A stretch of 44,966 nucleotides of DNA from Phycisphaerae bacterium (GTDB lineage: Bacteria > Planctomycetota > Phycisphaerae > Phycisphaerales > SM1A02). The DNA lies in the NCBI GenBank assembly GCA_002709295.1, contig PAQL01000024.1:4177-49142 (forward strand), given 5' to 3'. Shown piece after piece: positions 1 through 8,733 of the stretch. Positions within the stretch are counted from its first letter, which is position 1. Each line of letters begins with the position of its first letter. Below the pieces are notes generated by a model. It was not told the DNA's origin. It ran no database searches and saw only the letters and a program-made list of their open reading frames with translations. A program made the position numbers and the translations under genes.

Positions 1-384
1 GGCACCTGCTTCCTCTGCTGCCGCGAGGCGGTCAAGGCGATGCGTCGATCCGGTCGCCCGGCCGCCGACGGTGGTCGGATCGTCAACGTGATCGCCAGGC
101 CTGCGCTCGAGCCCGTCGGGGGCATGATCGCCTACTCGACGAGCAAGGCGGCGGTGGCGAGCCTCACCCGGTGTCTGGCCGCGGAGGTCCGTGACGAGGG
201 GATCCTCGTCAATGCGGTGGCCCCGTCGATCATGGACACGCCTGCGAACCGTGCGGCGATGCCCGACGCCGACGTGGATGCGTGGCCCCGGGTCGAGGAG
301 GTGGCTCGTGCCATGGTCTGGCTGGCCAGTCCCGCGAACGCCCTGACCACCGGAGCCCTGGTGCCGGTCTACGGGCGGGCGTGA
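1..384 (+). CDS. SDR-family NAD(P)-dependent oxidoreductase, C-terminal part (5' truncated)
   Basis: The reading frame is open from the first base of the window, so the N-terminal Rossmann cofactor-binding part lies upstream. What remains is the second half of a short-chain dehydrogenase/reductase: the GGRIVNV strand, the active-site Tyr-x-x-x-Lys (YSTSK), and the NAVAPSIMDTPANR segment followed by WLASP and GALVPVYG, which close the typical SDR fold. The position normally held by the catalytic Ser (13 residues before the Tyr) is Ala in an IARPALEP context. A subgroup of SDRs related to dihydropteridine reductase also departs from the classic Ser at this place, so this may be a subgroup trait and not decay. 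The substrate cannot be inferred. The gene stands alone, followed by about 110 bases holding the promoter of the next gene. Confidence 0.88.
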   Translation, partial: GTCFLCCREAVKAMRRSGRPAADGGRIVNVIARPALEPVGGMIAYSTSKAAVASLTRCLAAEVRDEGILVNAVAPSIMDTPANRAAMPDADVDAWPRVEEVARAMVWLASPANALTTGALVPVYGRA

Positions 385-484
385 TCTTGGAGGTGGGGGT
401 GGTCGGAAATCGGGACTGTCGTGCGTCCGGTCGACGATTCGCATGATTCGAACCCGATCTCCGATCCGGACCCGGATTGCGTGC

Positions 485-490
485 TACGTT
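485..490 (+). promoter_or_regulatory. -10 box (TACGTT), extended TGC, leaderless start
   Basis: TGC-TACGTT fits an extended -10 element. Its last base is followed by exactly six bases and then the ATG at 497, so transcription would begin at or next to the start codon. No -35 hexamer is recognisable. The same TAnnnT-six-base-start arrangement recurs upstream of six other genes in the window. Confidence 0.55.
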
Positions 491-496
491 GATTTC

Positions 497-1957
497 ATGA
501 GGAACCTCATCTGCCTGCTCGTTCTCGCTCTTCCGGCCGTTCCCACGCTCGCTCAGAACGGAAACGACGACTGTTCGAACGCCATCGAGATCGTCTTCGG
601 AGACACCTGGTTCTCGACCACCAGTGCCACCGATGACGGGCCGGAACTGCCCCCCGACTGCAACGAGGGGTTCGGCACCGGATTCGGTTCGGACATCTGG
701 TTCACCCTCCTCGCCGATCAGTCGGGGGGCATCGTGGTGTCGACCTGCGACACCGCGGACTACGACACCCGGCTCGCGGTCTACACCGGATGCGACGGAG
801 TCCTGATCGCCTGCAACGACGACGGTGAGGACTGCAGTGGATTCACCTCCCGGATGACCTTCGACGGCGTTGAGGGTGAGACGTATCTGCTCCGGGTCGG
901 CGGATTCGACGGTGAGCGCGGCACCGGGACGATCAGCGTCGAGTACGGCGACGGCCCTCCCGGCTCCTCGAACATCGACTTCGATCACGACGGGCTCACA
1001 AGGCAGTACCGGCTCCACGTGCCGGAGGATCTTTCCGAGTCGCCCCCCCTGGTGCTGGTGCTGCACGGCTACGGGGGAAACAACAACGACATGGCCAACA
1101 ACTACGGCTGGCGTGAACTCGCGACCGAGGAGGGATTCGTGGTGGCGTTCCCCAACGGGACCCGCGACCAGTGGAACAGCCGGTTCTGGGATGTGGACTA
1201 CGCCTTCCACGGTCAGTTCGACATCGACGACGACGGCTTCCTCTCCTCGCTCGCCGTCCACCTCCAGGACACGCTGGGCGTCGATCCGGAGCGGACCTTC
1301 GTCACCGGGTTCTCCAACGGAGCCGAGATGTGCTTCCAGCTCGCCTGTCGGGAATCCGCGACCTTCCGCGGCTTCGGACCGGTGATCGGGATGATGCTGG
1401 ACACCCTCTGGGTGGACTGTGAGCCGGAGTTCCCGCGACCGATCATCACCATGAACGGCACCCTGGACGACGTCACACTGTTCGATGGGGACATGGGCAA
1501 CACCGGCGGTTGGGGGGCGTATCACTCCATCCCGGACATGGTGGCGTTCTGGGTCGACGAGCTGGAGACTCCCGAACTCGAACGCGTCTTCCTGGACGAC
1601 ATCAACCCCGTGGACGGCAGCACGGTGCGGCTGGACATGTACAGCAGCCTCGATCACGACCGTCGGCTCTGGTACTACCAGGTCGATGGCGGTGGCCACG
1701 ACTGGCCCGGCCGGTGGGGGAACATGGACATCGACGCCACCCGCGAGGTCTGGGACTTCTTCAAGGCGATCGATGCCGACGAGCCGGAGGAACCGGGTGA
1801 ACCGGCGGACCTGAACGGCGACGGGGTCGTGAACGCCGCCGATCTCGGCTACGTCCTGGCCTTCTGGGGGATTGGAAACGCGGGAGCCGACCTCAACGGT
1901 GACGGCAACACGGATTCCGCGGACCTCGGCATCATCCTCGCCGCATGGACCGGATGA
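497..1957 (+). CDS. Secreted PHB-depolymerase/feruloyl-esterase-like hydrolase with dockerin-like tail
   Basis: About 486 residues. The ATG at 497 is chosen over the upstream in-frame ATG at 443 because it begins a clean signal peptide (MRNLICLLVLALPAVPTLAQ) and sits six bases after a -10-like box. Residues about 20-155 form a beta-rich pre-peptidase-like domain (NDDCSNAIEI...DIWFTL...STCDTADYDT). Residues about 160-430 are an alpha/beta hydrolase of the LpqC/esterase-PHB-depolymerase group: LVLVLHGYGGN, the nucleophile elbow GFSNG with Ser273, and a late His in GGGHDWPG. From about residue 436 to the end there are two EF-hand-like dockerin repeats (LNGDGVVNAADLG and LNGDGNTDSADLG) typical of Phycisphaerae surface proteins. 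The tail ends in AAWTG and lacks the terminal WG-x-C seen in the other tails of this window. Likely an exported, surface-attached polyester or acyl-ester hydrolase; the substrate is unknown. Confidence 0.85.
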   Translation: MRNLICLLVLALPAVPTLAQNGNDDCSNAIEIVFGDTWFSTTSATDDGPELPPDCNEGFGTGFGSDIWFTLLADQSGGIVVSTCDTADYDTRLAVYTGCDGVLIACNDDGEDCSGFTSRMTFDGVEGETYLLRVGGFDGERGTGTISVEYGDGPPGSSNIDFDHDGLTRQYRLHVPEDLSESPPLVLVLHGYGGNNNDMANNYGWRELATEEGFVVAFPNGTRDQWNSRFWDVDYAFHGQFDIDDDGFLSSLAVHLQDTLGVDPERTFVTGFSNGAEMCFQLACRESATFRGFGPVIGMMLDTLWVDCEPEFPRPIITMNGTLDDVTLFDGDMGNTGGWGAYHSIPDMVAFWVDELETPELERVFLDDINPVDGSTVRLDMYSSLDHDRRLWYYQVDGGGHDWPGRWGNMDIDATREVWDFFKAIDADEPEEPGEPADLNGDGVVNAADLGYVLAFWGIGNAGADLNGDGNTDSADLGIILAAWTG

Positions 1958-1981
1958 CCGGCGCTCGGCGGATCGGTTCGC

Positions 1982-2647
1982 TCAATCCAGGCCGAAGTTC
2001 GAGGATCCGATCAGGGTCAGCAGCTCCATCCTCGCCGCGGAGTCCTCGAGGAACACGCCGTGGAGCTTGCTGGTGGTGGTCCACGCCCTGCTCTGGCGGA
2101 CGCCCCGGTAGCACATGCAGAAGTGACGGGCCTGGATGATCACTGCGACCCCCTGGGGATTGAGCTCCTCCTGGATGGTGTTGGCGATCTGGGCGGTCAG
2201 CTTCTCCTGGACCTGGAGCCGCTTGGAGAAGATCTCGACGACCCTGGCCAGCTTGGAGAGCCCGACCACCCGGCCGTCGGGGATGTAGGCGACGTGGGCC
2301 TTCCCGACGAAGGGCACCATGTGGTGTTCGCAGTGGCTGTGGATCTCCATGTCCTGGAGCAGCACGAGTTCGTCGTAGTTCTCGACCTCGGTGAAGGTCC
2401 GCTTCAGCGGTTCCTTCGGGTCGGCTCGGTAGCCCCAGAAATGCTCGTTCATCGCCTTCACGACCCGCTTCGGGGTGTCGATCAGACCCTCGCGGGCAGG
2501 ATCGTCTCCCACGAAGCCAAGCAGCGCCTTGACATGGCTCATCGCCTCGCGGCTCTCGGGGCTGTCGGGGTCGAATTCGGTGTACGGGCGGGGCTCGATC
2601 ACTTCTGGATCTCCGGCTTCGTCATGTTTCGGGGTCGAATCGGCCAT
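1982..2647 (-). CDS. folE: GTP cyclohydrolase I
   Basis: 221 residues, the normal length. It converts GTP to 7,8-dihydroneopterin triphosphate, the first step of folate (and pterin) synthesis, in the cytoplasm. Visible family features are TPKRVVKAM, the zinc-binding CEHHMVPFVGKAHVAYIP segment, VVGLSKLARVV, and ARHFCMCYRGV, which supplies the third zinc ligand Cys, followed by TTTSKLHGVF. The start MADSTPKHDE is chosen because the frame upstream of it has no homology and GGAGCC lies 12-7 bases before this ATG. It converges with the esterase gene (24 bases between the stops) and diverges from hutF. Confidence 0.96.
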   Translation of the reverse strand: MADSTPKHDEAGDPEVIEPRPYTEFDPDSPESREAMSHVKALLGFVGDDPAREGLIDTPKRVVKAMNEHFWGYRADPKEPLKRTFTEVENYDELVLLQDMEIHSHCEHHMVPFVGKAHVAYIPDGRVVGLSKLARVVEIFSKRLQVQEKLTAQIANTIQEELNPQGVAVIIQARHFCMCYRGVRQSRAWTTTSKLHGVFLEDSAARMELLTLIGSSNFGLD

Positions 2648-2716
2648 GGTACCGGCTCCGGGTTCGTTTCGCGGGGCTTCCGGAGGCACTCCCCGGGGTG
2701 AAATCCCTGCTGCTCG

Positions 2717-2722
2717 TAGGAT
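2717..2722 (+). promoter_or_regulatory. -10 box (TAGGAT), leaderless start of hutF-ROK operon
   Basis: TAGGAT ends six bases before the GTG start at 2729, the same geometry as six other genes here. No Shine-Dalgarno sequence precedes the GTG, which fits a leaderless transcript. Confidence 0.5.
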
Positions 2723-2728
2723 GCAACC

Positions 2729-4033
2729 GTGAATCACGGACAGACATCTTCGGTTCTCAGACCCCGCCTTCTCGTTCTGGACGATGGAAGGCTCGAATCC
2801 GGACACGAGGTCGTGATCTCCGGAGACCGGATCGAGGCGATCCGGCCCGCGACCGGTCCCTGCGACTGGGAGGTCTGCCTGCTTCCGGGATTCGTGAACG
2901 GGCACAGTCACGCCTTCCAGCGAGGCATGCGAGGGCAGGGAGAGTCCTATCCCGACGGGGCGGGGAGCTTCTTCACCTGGCGGGAATCCATGTACCGACT
3001 GGTGGAGTCCCTCGATCCCGATCGCTGCCATGAGATCACCCGGAGATGCTTCGAGGAGATGCTCGACGCCGGGATCACCACCGTGGGTGAGTTCCACTAC
3101 GTCCATCACGGTGCCGATGCCGGACGAGATCACGCTCTCGACGAGGCGGTCGTCAGGGCCGCGTCGGATGCGGGCATCCGTCTCATGCTGCTTCACGTCG
3201 ACTACGTGCGCGGCGGCTTCGACGATCGCCCGCTCGCCGGAGGTCAGTGCCGGTTCGACACCGGTTCGCTCGACGACTTCCTTGCGTCCCATGAACGCAT
3301 CCGCGATCTCTGCCGGGGCTCCCTGGCCGGGGCGGCTCCGATCTCCCATTCCACGCGGGCGGTTCCCATCGATCGGATCGTCGCGGTTCGCGAGGCGGCC
3401 AGGTCGCTGGACACCGTCTTCCACATCCACCTCGAGGAGGTGGTGACGGAGATCGAGGACTGTCGAACGCGGCATGGCACGACCCCGATGCGTCTGCTCC
3501 TCGATCATGGTGTGATCGACGATCGCGTCACCGCGATCCACTGCACCCACTCGGTCGAGTCCGATCTTCGCGACCACGCCTCCGCGGGTGGACGGATCTG
3601 CCTCTGCCCGAACACCGAGGGAAACCTGGGAGACGGCATCCCCGACCTGGCGACGATCCGTGATGCCGGCATCCCGCTTTCGATCGGCACCGATCTCAAC
3701 AGCCGGATCGCTCCGGCGGAGGATCTCCGCTGGATCGAATACGTGCAGCGGATCCACCGCACGATGCGGGGTGCGGTGGTCGCCGACGGTCGGACCGGTC
3801 CGCCGCTCCTGGCCATCGGCAACCGCCACGGTGCGGACAGTCTGGGAATCCACGCGGGTGCCATCGCGCCCGGTCGACTGGCGGACTTCGTCGCCTTCGA
3901 CCCGGGGCATCGAACCCTGGAAGCGGTCGAACCCGGATCGATGATCGAGGCGATCATCTTCGGCACCGGGCCCGAGGCGGTCGTCGGCACCTGTGTCGGT
4001 GGACGCTGGCTGCGGGGAGGACCGCAGGGATGA
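2729..4033 (+). CDS. hutF: Formimidoylglutamate deiminase-like amidohydrolase
   Basis: 434 residues, GTG start. A metal-dependent amidohydrolase closest in sequence pattern to HutF, which deiminates N-formimino-L-glutamate to N-formyl-L-glutamate in histidine degradation. Diagnostic stretches are LPGFVNGHSHAFQRG (metal ligands His59 and His61), the TWRESMYR segment, AGITTVGEFHYVHH, the HIHLEE motif (His232/His234), CTHS after His271, and the IGTDLN aspartate (Asp322). These are the ligands expected for an amidohydrolase metal site. The next gene (ROK kinase) begins inside its last codon (ATGA overlap), so the two are co-transcribed. No other hut genes are in the window, so a related guanidino or purine-type substrate remains possible. 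Confidence 0.8.
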   Translation: MNHGQTSSVLRPRLLVLDDGRLESGHEVVISGDRIEAIRPATGPCDWEVCLLPGFVNGHSHAFQRGMRGQGESYPDGAGSFFTWRESMYRLVESLDPDRCHEITRRCFEEMLDAGITTVGEFHYVHHGADAGRDHALDEAVVRAASDAGIRLMLLHVDYVRGGFDDRPLAGGQCRFDTGSLDDFLASHERIRDLCRGSLAGAAPISHSTRAVPIDRIVAVREAARSLDTVFHIHLEEVVTEIEDCRTRHGTTPMRLLLDHGVIDDRVTAIHCTHSVESDLRDHASAGGRICLCPNTEGNLGDGIPDLATIRDAGIPLSIGTDLNSRIAPAEDLRWIEYVQRIHRTMRGAVVADGRTGPPLLAIGNRHGADSLGIHAGAIAPGRLADFVAFDPGHRTLEAVEPGSMIEAIIFGTGPEAVVGTCVGGRWLRGGPQG

Positions 4034-4953
4034 GTCGCCCGGGACGCATCGGAGTCGACCTTGGAGGCACCAAGATCGAGGCCGTCGCGATGGTCGACGG
4101 CGAGATCGTGGTGCGCGAGCGGATTCCGACCCCGCAGGGCGACTACGAGGGCACGATCGCGTCGATCCGCGACCTCGTCGCCTCCGTCGCCGCAAGGGCC
4201 GGGCTCGATGAGGCCTCACCGGTCGGAGTCGGCACGCCGGGATCGGTGCACCGGGCCTCGGGTCTCCATCGAAACTCGAACTCGACGTGTCTCAATGGAA
4301 AGCCGTTCGAGGCGGATCTGGGCAAGGCGATCCCTCGACCGGTGCGCACCGCCAACGATGCCAACTGCTTCGCACTCTCCGAGGCGGTGGATGGCGCCGC
4401 CGCCGGAGCCGGGGTGGTCTTCGGGGTGATTCTCGGCACCGGAGTCGGAGGCGGGGTGGTGATCGACGGCCGGGTGATCGACGGTCGCAACGGCATCGGC
4501 GGCGAGTGGGGACACATGTCGATGCCTCATCGAGGACAGGATCCCGCCCTCTCGGGACGCGACTGCTACTGCGGTCGTGTCGACTGTCTCGAACAGTACC
4601 TCTGCGGACCTGCCCTGGAGGGCGAGTATGAACGTCTCGCCGGTCGGCCGAGGAAGCTTCCCGAGATCGTCGCCGACGTCGGGAACGACGACGTGGCGCG
4701 GGCCTTGATCGACCGCTTCCACGATCGCCTCGCCGAATGCCTGGTCACGGTGGTGAATCTTCTCGATCCCGATGCGATCGTGATCGGGGGAGGGGTCAGC
4801 AACCTCGAATCGATCTACGAGGTCGTCCCCGGCCTGCTGCATCCGAGGGTCTTCGGCGGCGTCTGCGACACTCCGGTGCTCCGGAACGTCCACGGGGACT
4901 CCAGCGGGGTTCGTGGGGCGGCGTGGCTCTGGCCGGAGACCCGGTCGGATTGA
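4030..4953 (+). CDS. ROK-family sugar kinase
   Basis: 307 residues. The N-terminal phosphate-binding motif GVDLGGTKIEA, the GTGVGGGVV glycine loop, the GGEWGHM segment with the ROK histidine, and the zinc motif Cys179-Tyr-Cys181-Gly-x3-Cys186 with EQY identify a ROK kinase of the fructokinase/glucokinase/N-acetylhexosamine kinase type. It phosphorylates a hexose with ATP; the exact sugar cannot be told from sequence. The start overlaps the stop of the hutF-like gene by four bases (translational coupling), although no obvious metabolic link joins the two. It converges with the dadA-like gene, with only four bases between the stop codons. Confidence 0.92.
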   Translation: MSRPGRIGVDLGGTKIEAVAMVDGEIVVRERIPTPQGDYEGTIASIRDLVASVAARAGLDEASPVGVGTPGSVHRASGLHRNSNSTCLNGKPFEADLGKAIPRPVRTANDANCFALSEAVDGAAAGAGVVFGVILGTGVGGGVVIDGRVIDGRNGIGGEWGHMSMPHRGQDPALSGRDCYCGRVDCLEQYLCGPALEGEYERLAGRPRKLPEIVADVGNDDVARALIDRFHDRLAECLVTVVNLLDPDAIVIGGGVSNLESIYEVVPGLLHPRVFGGVCDTPVLRNVHGDSSGVRGAAWLWPETRSD

Positions 4954-4957
4954 ATCC

Positions 4958-6229
4958 TCAGCCCACTCGTCCGAATCGCACCGGATCCATCAGGGGGGTG
5001 TCGATGGAGGACGCTCCGTCGCAGACGATCTCACTGACCAGCCGTCCGGTGATCGGGCCGAGGGTCATGCCCATCATGGCATGACCGGTCGCGACCACCA
5101 GTCCCTTCGCCCATGGGACCTCGCCGATCATCGGCATGCCGTCCGGCGTGCAGGGTCGGTAGCCGGCCCACTCGCTGCCGAGACGGGATCGGTCCAGTTC
5201 ACGGACATACCGGCCGGCGGCGGCGACCAGGTTGTCCAGGCGCGACTTCGTCCACGGCCGGCCGTGTCCGGCGATCTCCAGCGTGCCCGCGAGTCGGAGT
5301 CGGTCGAACATCGGGGTGAAGGCGATGAAGGTCTCGCGGAACACGCCGCCGGTCCGCGGGGTGTGAGGCACCGCTTCGAGTTCCCGGTGGTATCCACGGG
5401 CGGGTTCCAACGGCACCTCGAGGCCGACGGTCGCCGCGAGGGGGCCCGTCCATGTGCCGGCGGCGAGGACCACGCGACCGGACCGAAGGTCGCTTCCATC
5501 GGCGAGTCGAACCCCGCCGATCCGTTCCTCCTCGACCAGCAGGCGTTCCACGCCGGCGTCGGCCCCCTCGAGGATCTCGACCCCTCGTCGCCTCAGGTCC
5601 TCGCGCAGGCCCTTCATGAAGGCCGTGGGGTCCATGGTCGCGCTCTGGTCGTACCGCACGGCGCCGACGACCTCGTCGGTGAAGGCGGGGTCCTCGGCCC
5701 GCAGCTCGTCGCCGTCGATGGTGCGGGCGGTGTATCCGAACTTCGAGAGATGATCGATCTCCCGGGTCGCCTCTGCGAGACTGTCCGAGCCCAGGCAGAC
5801 GTCGAGCCATCCGGACGAGCGCCAGTCGCATTCGATCGAGGCTTCTTCGAGCATGAGATCGAAACCCCGCGAGGTCTCCCAGCCCATGTGGGCGAGAATC
5901 GACATGCAGCGTTCGAAGTGTGCGGTGGTGCAGTGACGATGAAAGGTCCACAACCACCGGACGAGATCACCGTCCAGGCGAGGTCGGATGTAGAGGGGAC
6001 TGTTGGGATCGAACATCCACTTCAGTCCCTGCATGCTCACCCCGGGTCGGGTGAGCGGGGGGTGTCCGTACACGATCAGGCCGGCATTGCCGAAGCTCGC
6101 GCCGTCGGTGATCGGTTCGTGGTCGAGGACCCGGCAGGGAACGCCGCGCCGAGCCAGCCACCAGGCACTGGCGAGGCCGATGATGCCGCCTCCGACGACG
6201 AGGACCGGACTGTCGGCGTTCTGAACCAT
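4958..6229 (-). CDS. dadA: FAD-dependent D-amino-acid dehydrogenase / DAO-family oxidoreductase
   Basis: 423 residues. The N-terminus has the dinucleotide-binding motif VVGGGIIGLASAWWLARRG followed by an Asp-His at the end of the second strand. Then come FGNAGLIV, a typical DadA feature, the middle substrate domain, and the C-terminal FAD-contacting region GYRPCTPDGMPMIGEV followed by ATGHAMMGMTLGP. It matches D-amino-acid dehydrogenase (oxidative deamination of D-amino acids to 2-oxo acids, electrons to the respiratory chain). Related DAO-family enzymes such as hydroxyproline or glycine oxidases are alternatives. The ATG at 6229 is directly before the conserved N-terminus. Confidence 0.88.
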   Translation of the reverse strand: MVQNADSPVLVVGGGIIGLASAWWLARRGVPCRVLDHEPITDGASFGNAGLIVYGHPPLTRPGVSMQGLKWMFDPNSPLYIRPRLDGDLVRWLWTFHRHCTTAHFERCMSILAHMGWETSRGFDLMLEEASIECDWRSSGWLDVCLGSDSLAEATREIDHLSKFGYTARTIDGDELRAEDPAFTDEVVGAVRYDQSATMDPTAFMKGLREDLRRRGVEILEGADAGVERLLVEEERIGGVRLADGSDLRSGRVVLAAGTWTGPLAATVGLEVPLEPARGYHRELEAVPHTPRTGGVFRETFIAFTPMFDRLRLAGTLEIAGHGRPWTKSRLDNLVAAAGRYVRELDRSRLGSEWAGYRPCTPDGMPMIGEVPWAKGLVVATGHAMMGMTLGPITGRLVSEIVCDGASSIDTPLMDPVRFGRVG

Positions 6230-6252
6230 GGGATCCCGGGGACGCGGAAGTC

Positions 6253-6282
6253 GATCCGGAGACGGTGGACCGCCTCCGGATC
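6253..6282 (-). terminator. GC-rich inverted repeat after thioredoxin-like operon
   Basis: Arms GATCCGGAGACGGT and ACCGCCTCCGGATC pair with one mismatch around a two-base loop. It lies between the stop of the thioredoxin-like gene (6297) and the start of the dadA-like gene. There is no U-run, so it may be a weak terminator, an RNA-stability hairpin or a protein site. Confidence 0.4.
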
Positions 6283-6296
6283 CGTGACGGCTGCTT

Positions 6297-7457
6297 TCAG
6301 GCGGGCTGACGGGAGGCGGCGTCGCGGTACAGCTCGAGGACCTTCGTCATCTCCTCACGCATCCGGTCGTCGGCCTTGTCCACCGCCTTCTTCTGATACT
6401 TCACCGCGGAGCCGATATCGCCCTTCTCGAAGTAGGCGCGGGCGAGGGTGTCGAGAATGGCGGCGTTGTTGCCGCCGGCGGCCTCGTTGGCGGCCTTGGC
6501 GACCGACATCGCGAACTCCAGATCCCGGTTCCTCACTGCGGGGTCGTCGAGCACGTACCACGCCATGCTGTTGAGCATCATCGAGTCGTGCCGGTTGGCC
6601 TTCAGCAGCTTCCATCCGAGTTCATAGCCCGATTCGTCGTCGACCGGACCCACGAGCAGGCGGAACTTCATCATCTCGAGGTCGGAGTTGTCGGGAAGCT
6701 GCTGCATCGCCCGGTCGAGCGTCTTGAGCGTGTCGGTGTAGTCGCCGCTCTGCCTGCTCTCCCGCATGCTCATGCTCACCTGACGCATGATCTGCTTCGA
6801 CTTCTCGGCCTCGTCGAAATCCTTCCGGGCCTTCGCGACGTCCCACTTGCCGTCGATGATCTTCGCCAGCGGTTCGTCCATCCGCATGGGATGGCCGATC
6901 CAGGCGACACGGCCCTCCTGGTCGACCACGAAGGCGCAGGGGATGCCGGTCTGTCGCGCGGCCCTCATGTAGGCGTTGTTGGTCCGGGATTCGTCGTCAA
7001 GCGCCATCGTGTACCGGGTCTTCTCGTCCCATTCGGGCTTGGCGAGAAACTCCCTGACCACCTCCGGCTTCTCACGGGTGACCCCGATGATGGTGAGGCC
7101 CCGGTCGGCGTGCTTCTGCTGGAGTTCACTGATGTGGGGCATGCCGGCCCGGCACGGTCCGCACCAGGTCGCCCAGAACTCCATGACCGTGACCCTGCCT
7201 TCGGGAAAGGCCTCGAAGTCGGTGTCGCCCTTGAGGATCTCGGCGAGGTGCGGCATGGGTGCCTGGTCGCCGATCCGAAGGAGCTTCATCCTCTCCTCCT
7301 GGCCGGCCTTCTCGGCGGGGGCCGCGGCAGGGGCGATCTTCTTCGCGGGGATGCTGTCCTGTGCGGCGACCTTGGCCGGCCCGTGCTGGGCCACGGCGAT
7401 CGAAGCAAGACCGAGGGCGAAGACGCTTGTGGCGACGATCTGGAGGGGGCTGGGCAT
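6297..7457 (-). CDS. Secreted TlpA/ResA-like thioredoxin-domain protein with TPR-like C-terminus
   Basis: 386 residues from the ATG at 7457 (preceded by GGAG at suitable spacing); an upstream ATG at 7481 would only add eight residues before the signal peptide. Residues 1-25 are a signal peptide (MPSPLQIVATSVFALGLASIAVAQ). Residues about 65-200 are a TlpA/AhpC-type thioredoxin domain with the strand VTVMEFWATWCGPCR; the redox pair is Cys99 and Cys102, and a cis-Pro region follows in TGIPCAFVVDQEGR. The C-terminal half is helical with TPR-like repeats (DTLARAYFEKGDIGSAVKY). Probably a periplasmic thiol-disulfide reductant or redox chaperone. It follows a paralogue on the same strand after 118 bases, and the two are likely co-transcribed. 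Confidence 0.85.
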   Translation of the reverse strand: MPSPLQIVATSVFALGLASIAVAQHGPAKVAAQDSIPAKKIAPAAAPAEKAGQEERMKLLRIGDQAPMPHLAEILKGDTDFEAFPEGRVTVMEFWATWCGPCRAGMPHISELQQKHADRGLTIIGVTREKPEVVREFLAKPEWDEKTRYTMALDDESRTNNAYMRAARQTGIPCAFVVDQEGRVAWIGHPMRMDEPLAKIIDGKWDVAKARKDFDEAEKSKQIMRQVSMSMRESRQSGDYTDTLKTLDRAMQQLPDNSDLEMMKFRLLVGPVDDESGYELGWKLLKANRHDSMMLNSMAWYVLDDPAVRNRDLEFAMSVAKAANEAAGGNNAAILDTLARAYFEKGDIGSAVKYQKKAVDKADDRMREEMTKVLELYRDAASRQPA

Positions 7458-7575
7458 CTCGGATCTCCGACTGGGATGCATGACGGTTCCGGACCACCCG
7501 ATCCGGCCCGGAGAGCCTATCGCGCCGGTCCCTCCGGCAAGCGGTGGATCCCCCGGGTTGCCGGTGAACGCTTGC

Positions 7576-8727
7576 TCAGCGGGGCTGACGGGGCGATCGG
7601 TAGGGTCGCGGCAGCTCGCCGGGTGCGAGACGACCCGCGGTGTAGGCCTCGAGGTTGGCCCGGATGCCGTCGCCATGCCAGGTGTCGGGGGCGAGTCCGG
7701 CGGCCTTCCGCTGGAGGCGGATCGCCTCGCTGGCCTCGCCTCGCAACCAGTGGATCCGGGCGAGCGTGTCCAGATGTCCGTAGTCCATCCATCCCTGGAC
7801 CGCGTTGCTGCGACGGCTCGCCTCGAGTGCGAAGTCGAGGTCCCTCGTCCGGACGTTCGGGAAGGACACCGTGTGCCAGGCGAGTTCGTTCAGGGTGATG
7901 GGGCTGCGGGGGAATCGTTCGATGATCTCACGTCCGAAGTCGTAGGCCTGTTCCGGCCGGTCGGCATCCGCGAGCAGGATGTCGAACTTCCTCACCAGCA
8001 ATGGGGTGTTTCGCGGATCCAGGGTCAGTCCCTCATCAAGGGTTGCGATGACCTCGTCCCATGAGAGTTGTCCGCGGTTGGCCTGCGAGCGTTGCTGCTG
8101 GACCGTGCCCATCAGGTTCATCCGTGCCTCGTAGACCAGGGCGTCGCGACGATAGTCGCCGGGATTCCAGGTGTTCGAGACGATGTCGGCGAGGGGCCGA
8201 AGCATCCTGGTCAGCGGCGAGTGGTAGGAGATCCGGCCCTCCCGGTCGATCGCGATCACCGCGGGCAGCGAGGTGATACCGAGGGGCTCGAGGAACGCCC
8301 TGCGCCAGGTGTCTCCCTCGTCGACGATGGTCCTTGGAGTCACCGGCGAACGCCCGGGAAGGTTCATGAGGACCTGTTCGGCCCGGTCTTCGGGACCAAG
8401 GGCGATGGAGATGCCATCGATGTGATCCTGATCTCGATCGACCTCTCCCAGTCGGGCGAGGTCATCACCGGCACCTCCCACGAAGGGTGACCAGAACACC
8501 ATGAGGGTGTATCCGTCCCGGGACCAAGCCTCGAGAGGAGGGCCGATCAGCGGCTTCCCGGCCTCGGGCAGGGGGGCGGGTTCTCCGAGCATCCGGAGCT
8601 CGCGGATCGTGGAGTCGTCCGGAGCGAATCGGGAGGTGGCGATGGGCGGAAGTTCCGTCGGGGCCTCCTGGAGGGCCGGAAGGCTTCCGAGGGACAGGAC
8701 GATCCCGAAGGTGGCCAGCGTCATCAT
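7576..8727 (-). CDS. Secreted thioredoxin-fold protein lacking the CXXC motif, TPR-like C-terminus
   Basis: 383 residues; signal peptide MMTLATFGIVLSLGSLPALQ. It has the same architecture as its downstream neighbour (thioredoxin-like domain, then helical TPR-like half ending in YGHLDTLARIHWLRGEASEA). The redox motif is gone: the strand reads TLMVFWSPFVGGAG, with Trp79-Ser-Pro-Phe-Val where the neighbour has Trp98-Cys-Gly-Pro-Cys. The later SLPAVIAIDREGRISY strand, which carries the cis-Pro, is kept. So it is a tandem duplicate that keeps the fold but cannot do dithiol exchange at this site; a structural, binding or regulatory role is inferred. The ATG at 8727 sits six bases after TAGGAT, which supports the first of the two adjacent ATGs as start. 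Confidence 0.8.
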   Translation of the reverse strand: MMTLATFGIVLSLGSLPALQEAPTELPPIATSRFAPDDSTIRELRMLGEPAPLPEAGKPLIGPPLEAWSRDGYTLMVFWSPFVGGAGDDLARLGEVDRDQDHIDGISIALGPEDRAEQVLMNLPGRSPVTPRTIVDEGDTWRRAFLEPLGITSLPAVIAIDREGRISYHSPLTRMLRPLADIVSNTWNPGDYRRDALVYEARMNLMGTVQQQRSQANRGQLSWDEVIATLDEGLTLDPRNTPLLVRKFDILLADADRPEQAYDFGREIIERFPRSPITLNELAWHTVSFPNVRTRDLDFALEASRRSNAVQGWMDYGHLDTLARIHWLRGEASEAIRLQRKAAGLAPDTWHGDGIRANLEAYTAGRLAPGELPRPYRSPRQPR

Positions 8728-8733
8728 GTCTAC

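Noticed and set aside
2648-4219. N-terminal extension of the folE frame
   Set aside because: Over 500 codons antisense to the hutF-like gene and part of the ROK gene; FolE is complete from 2647.
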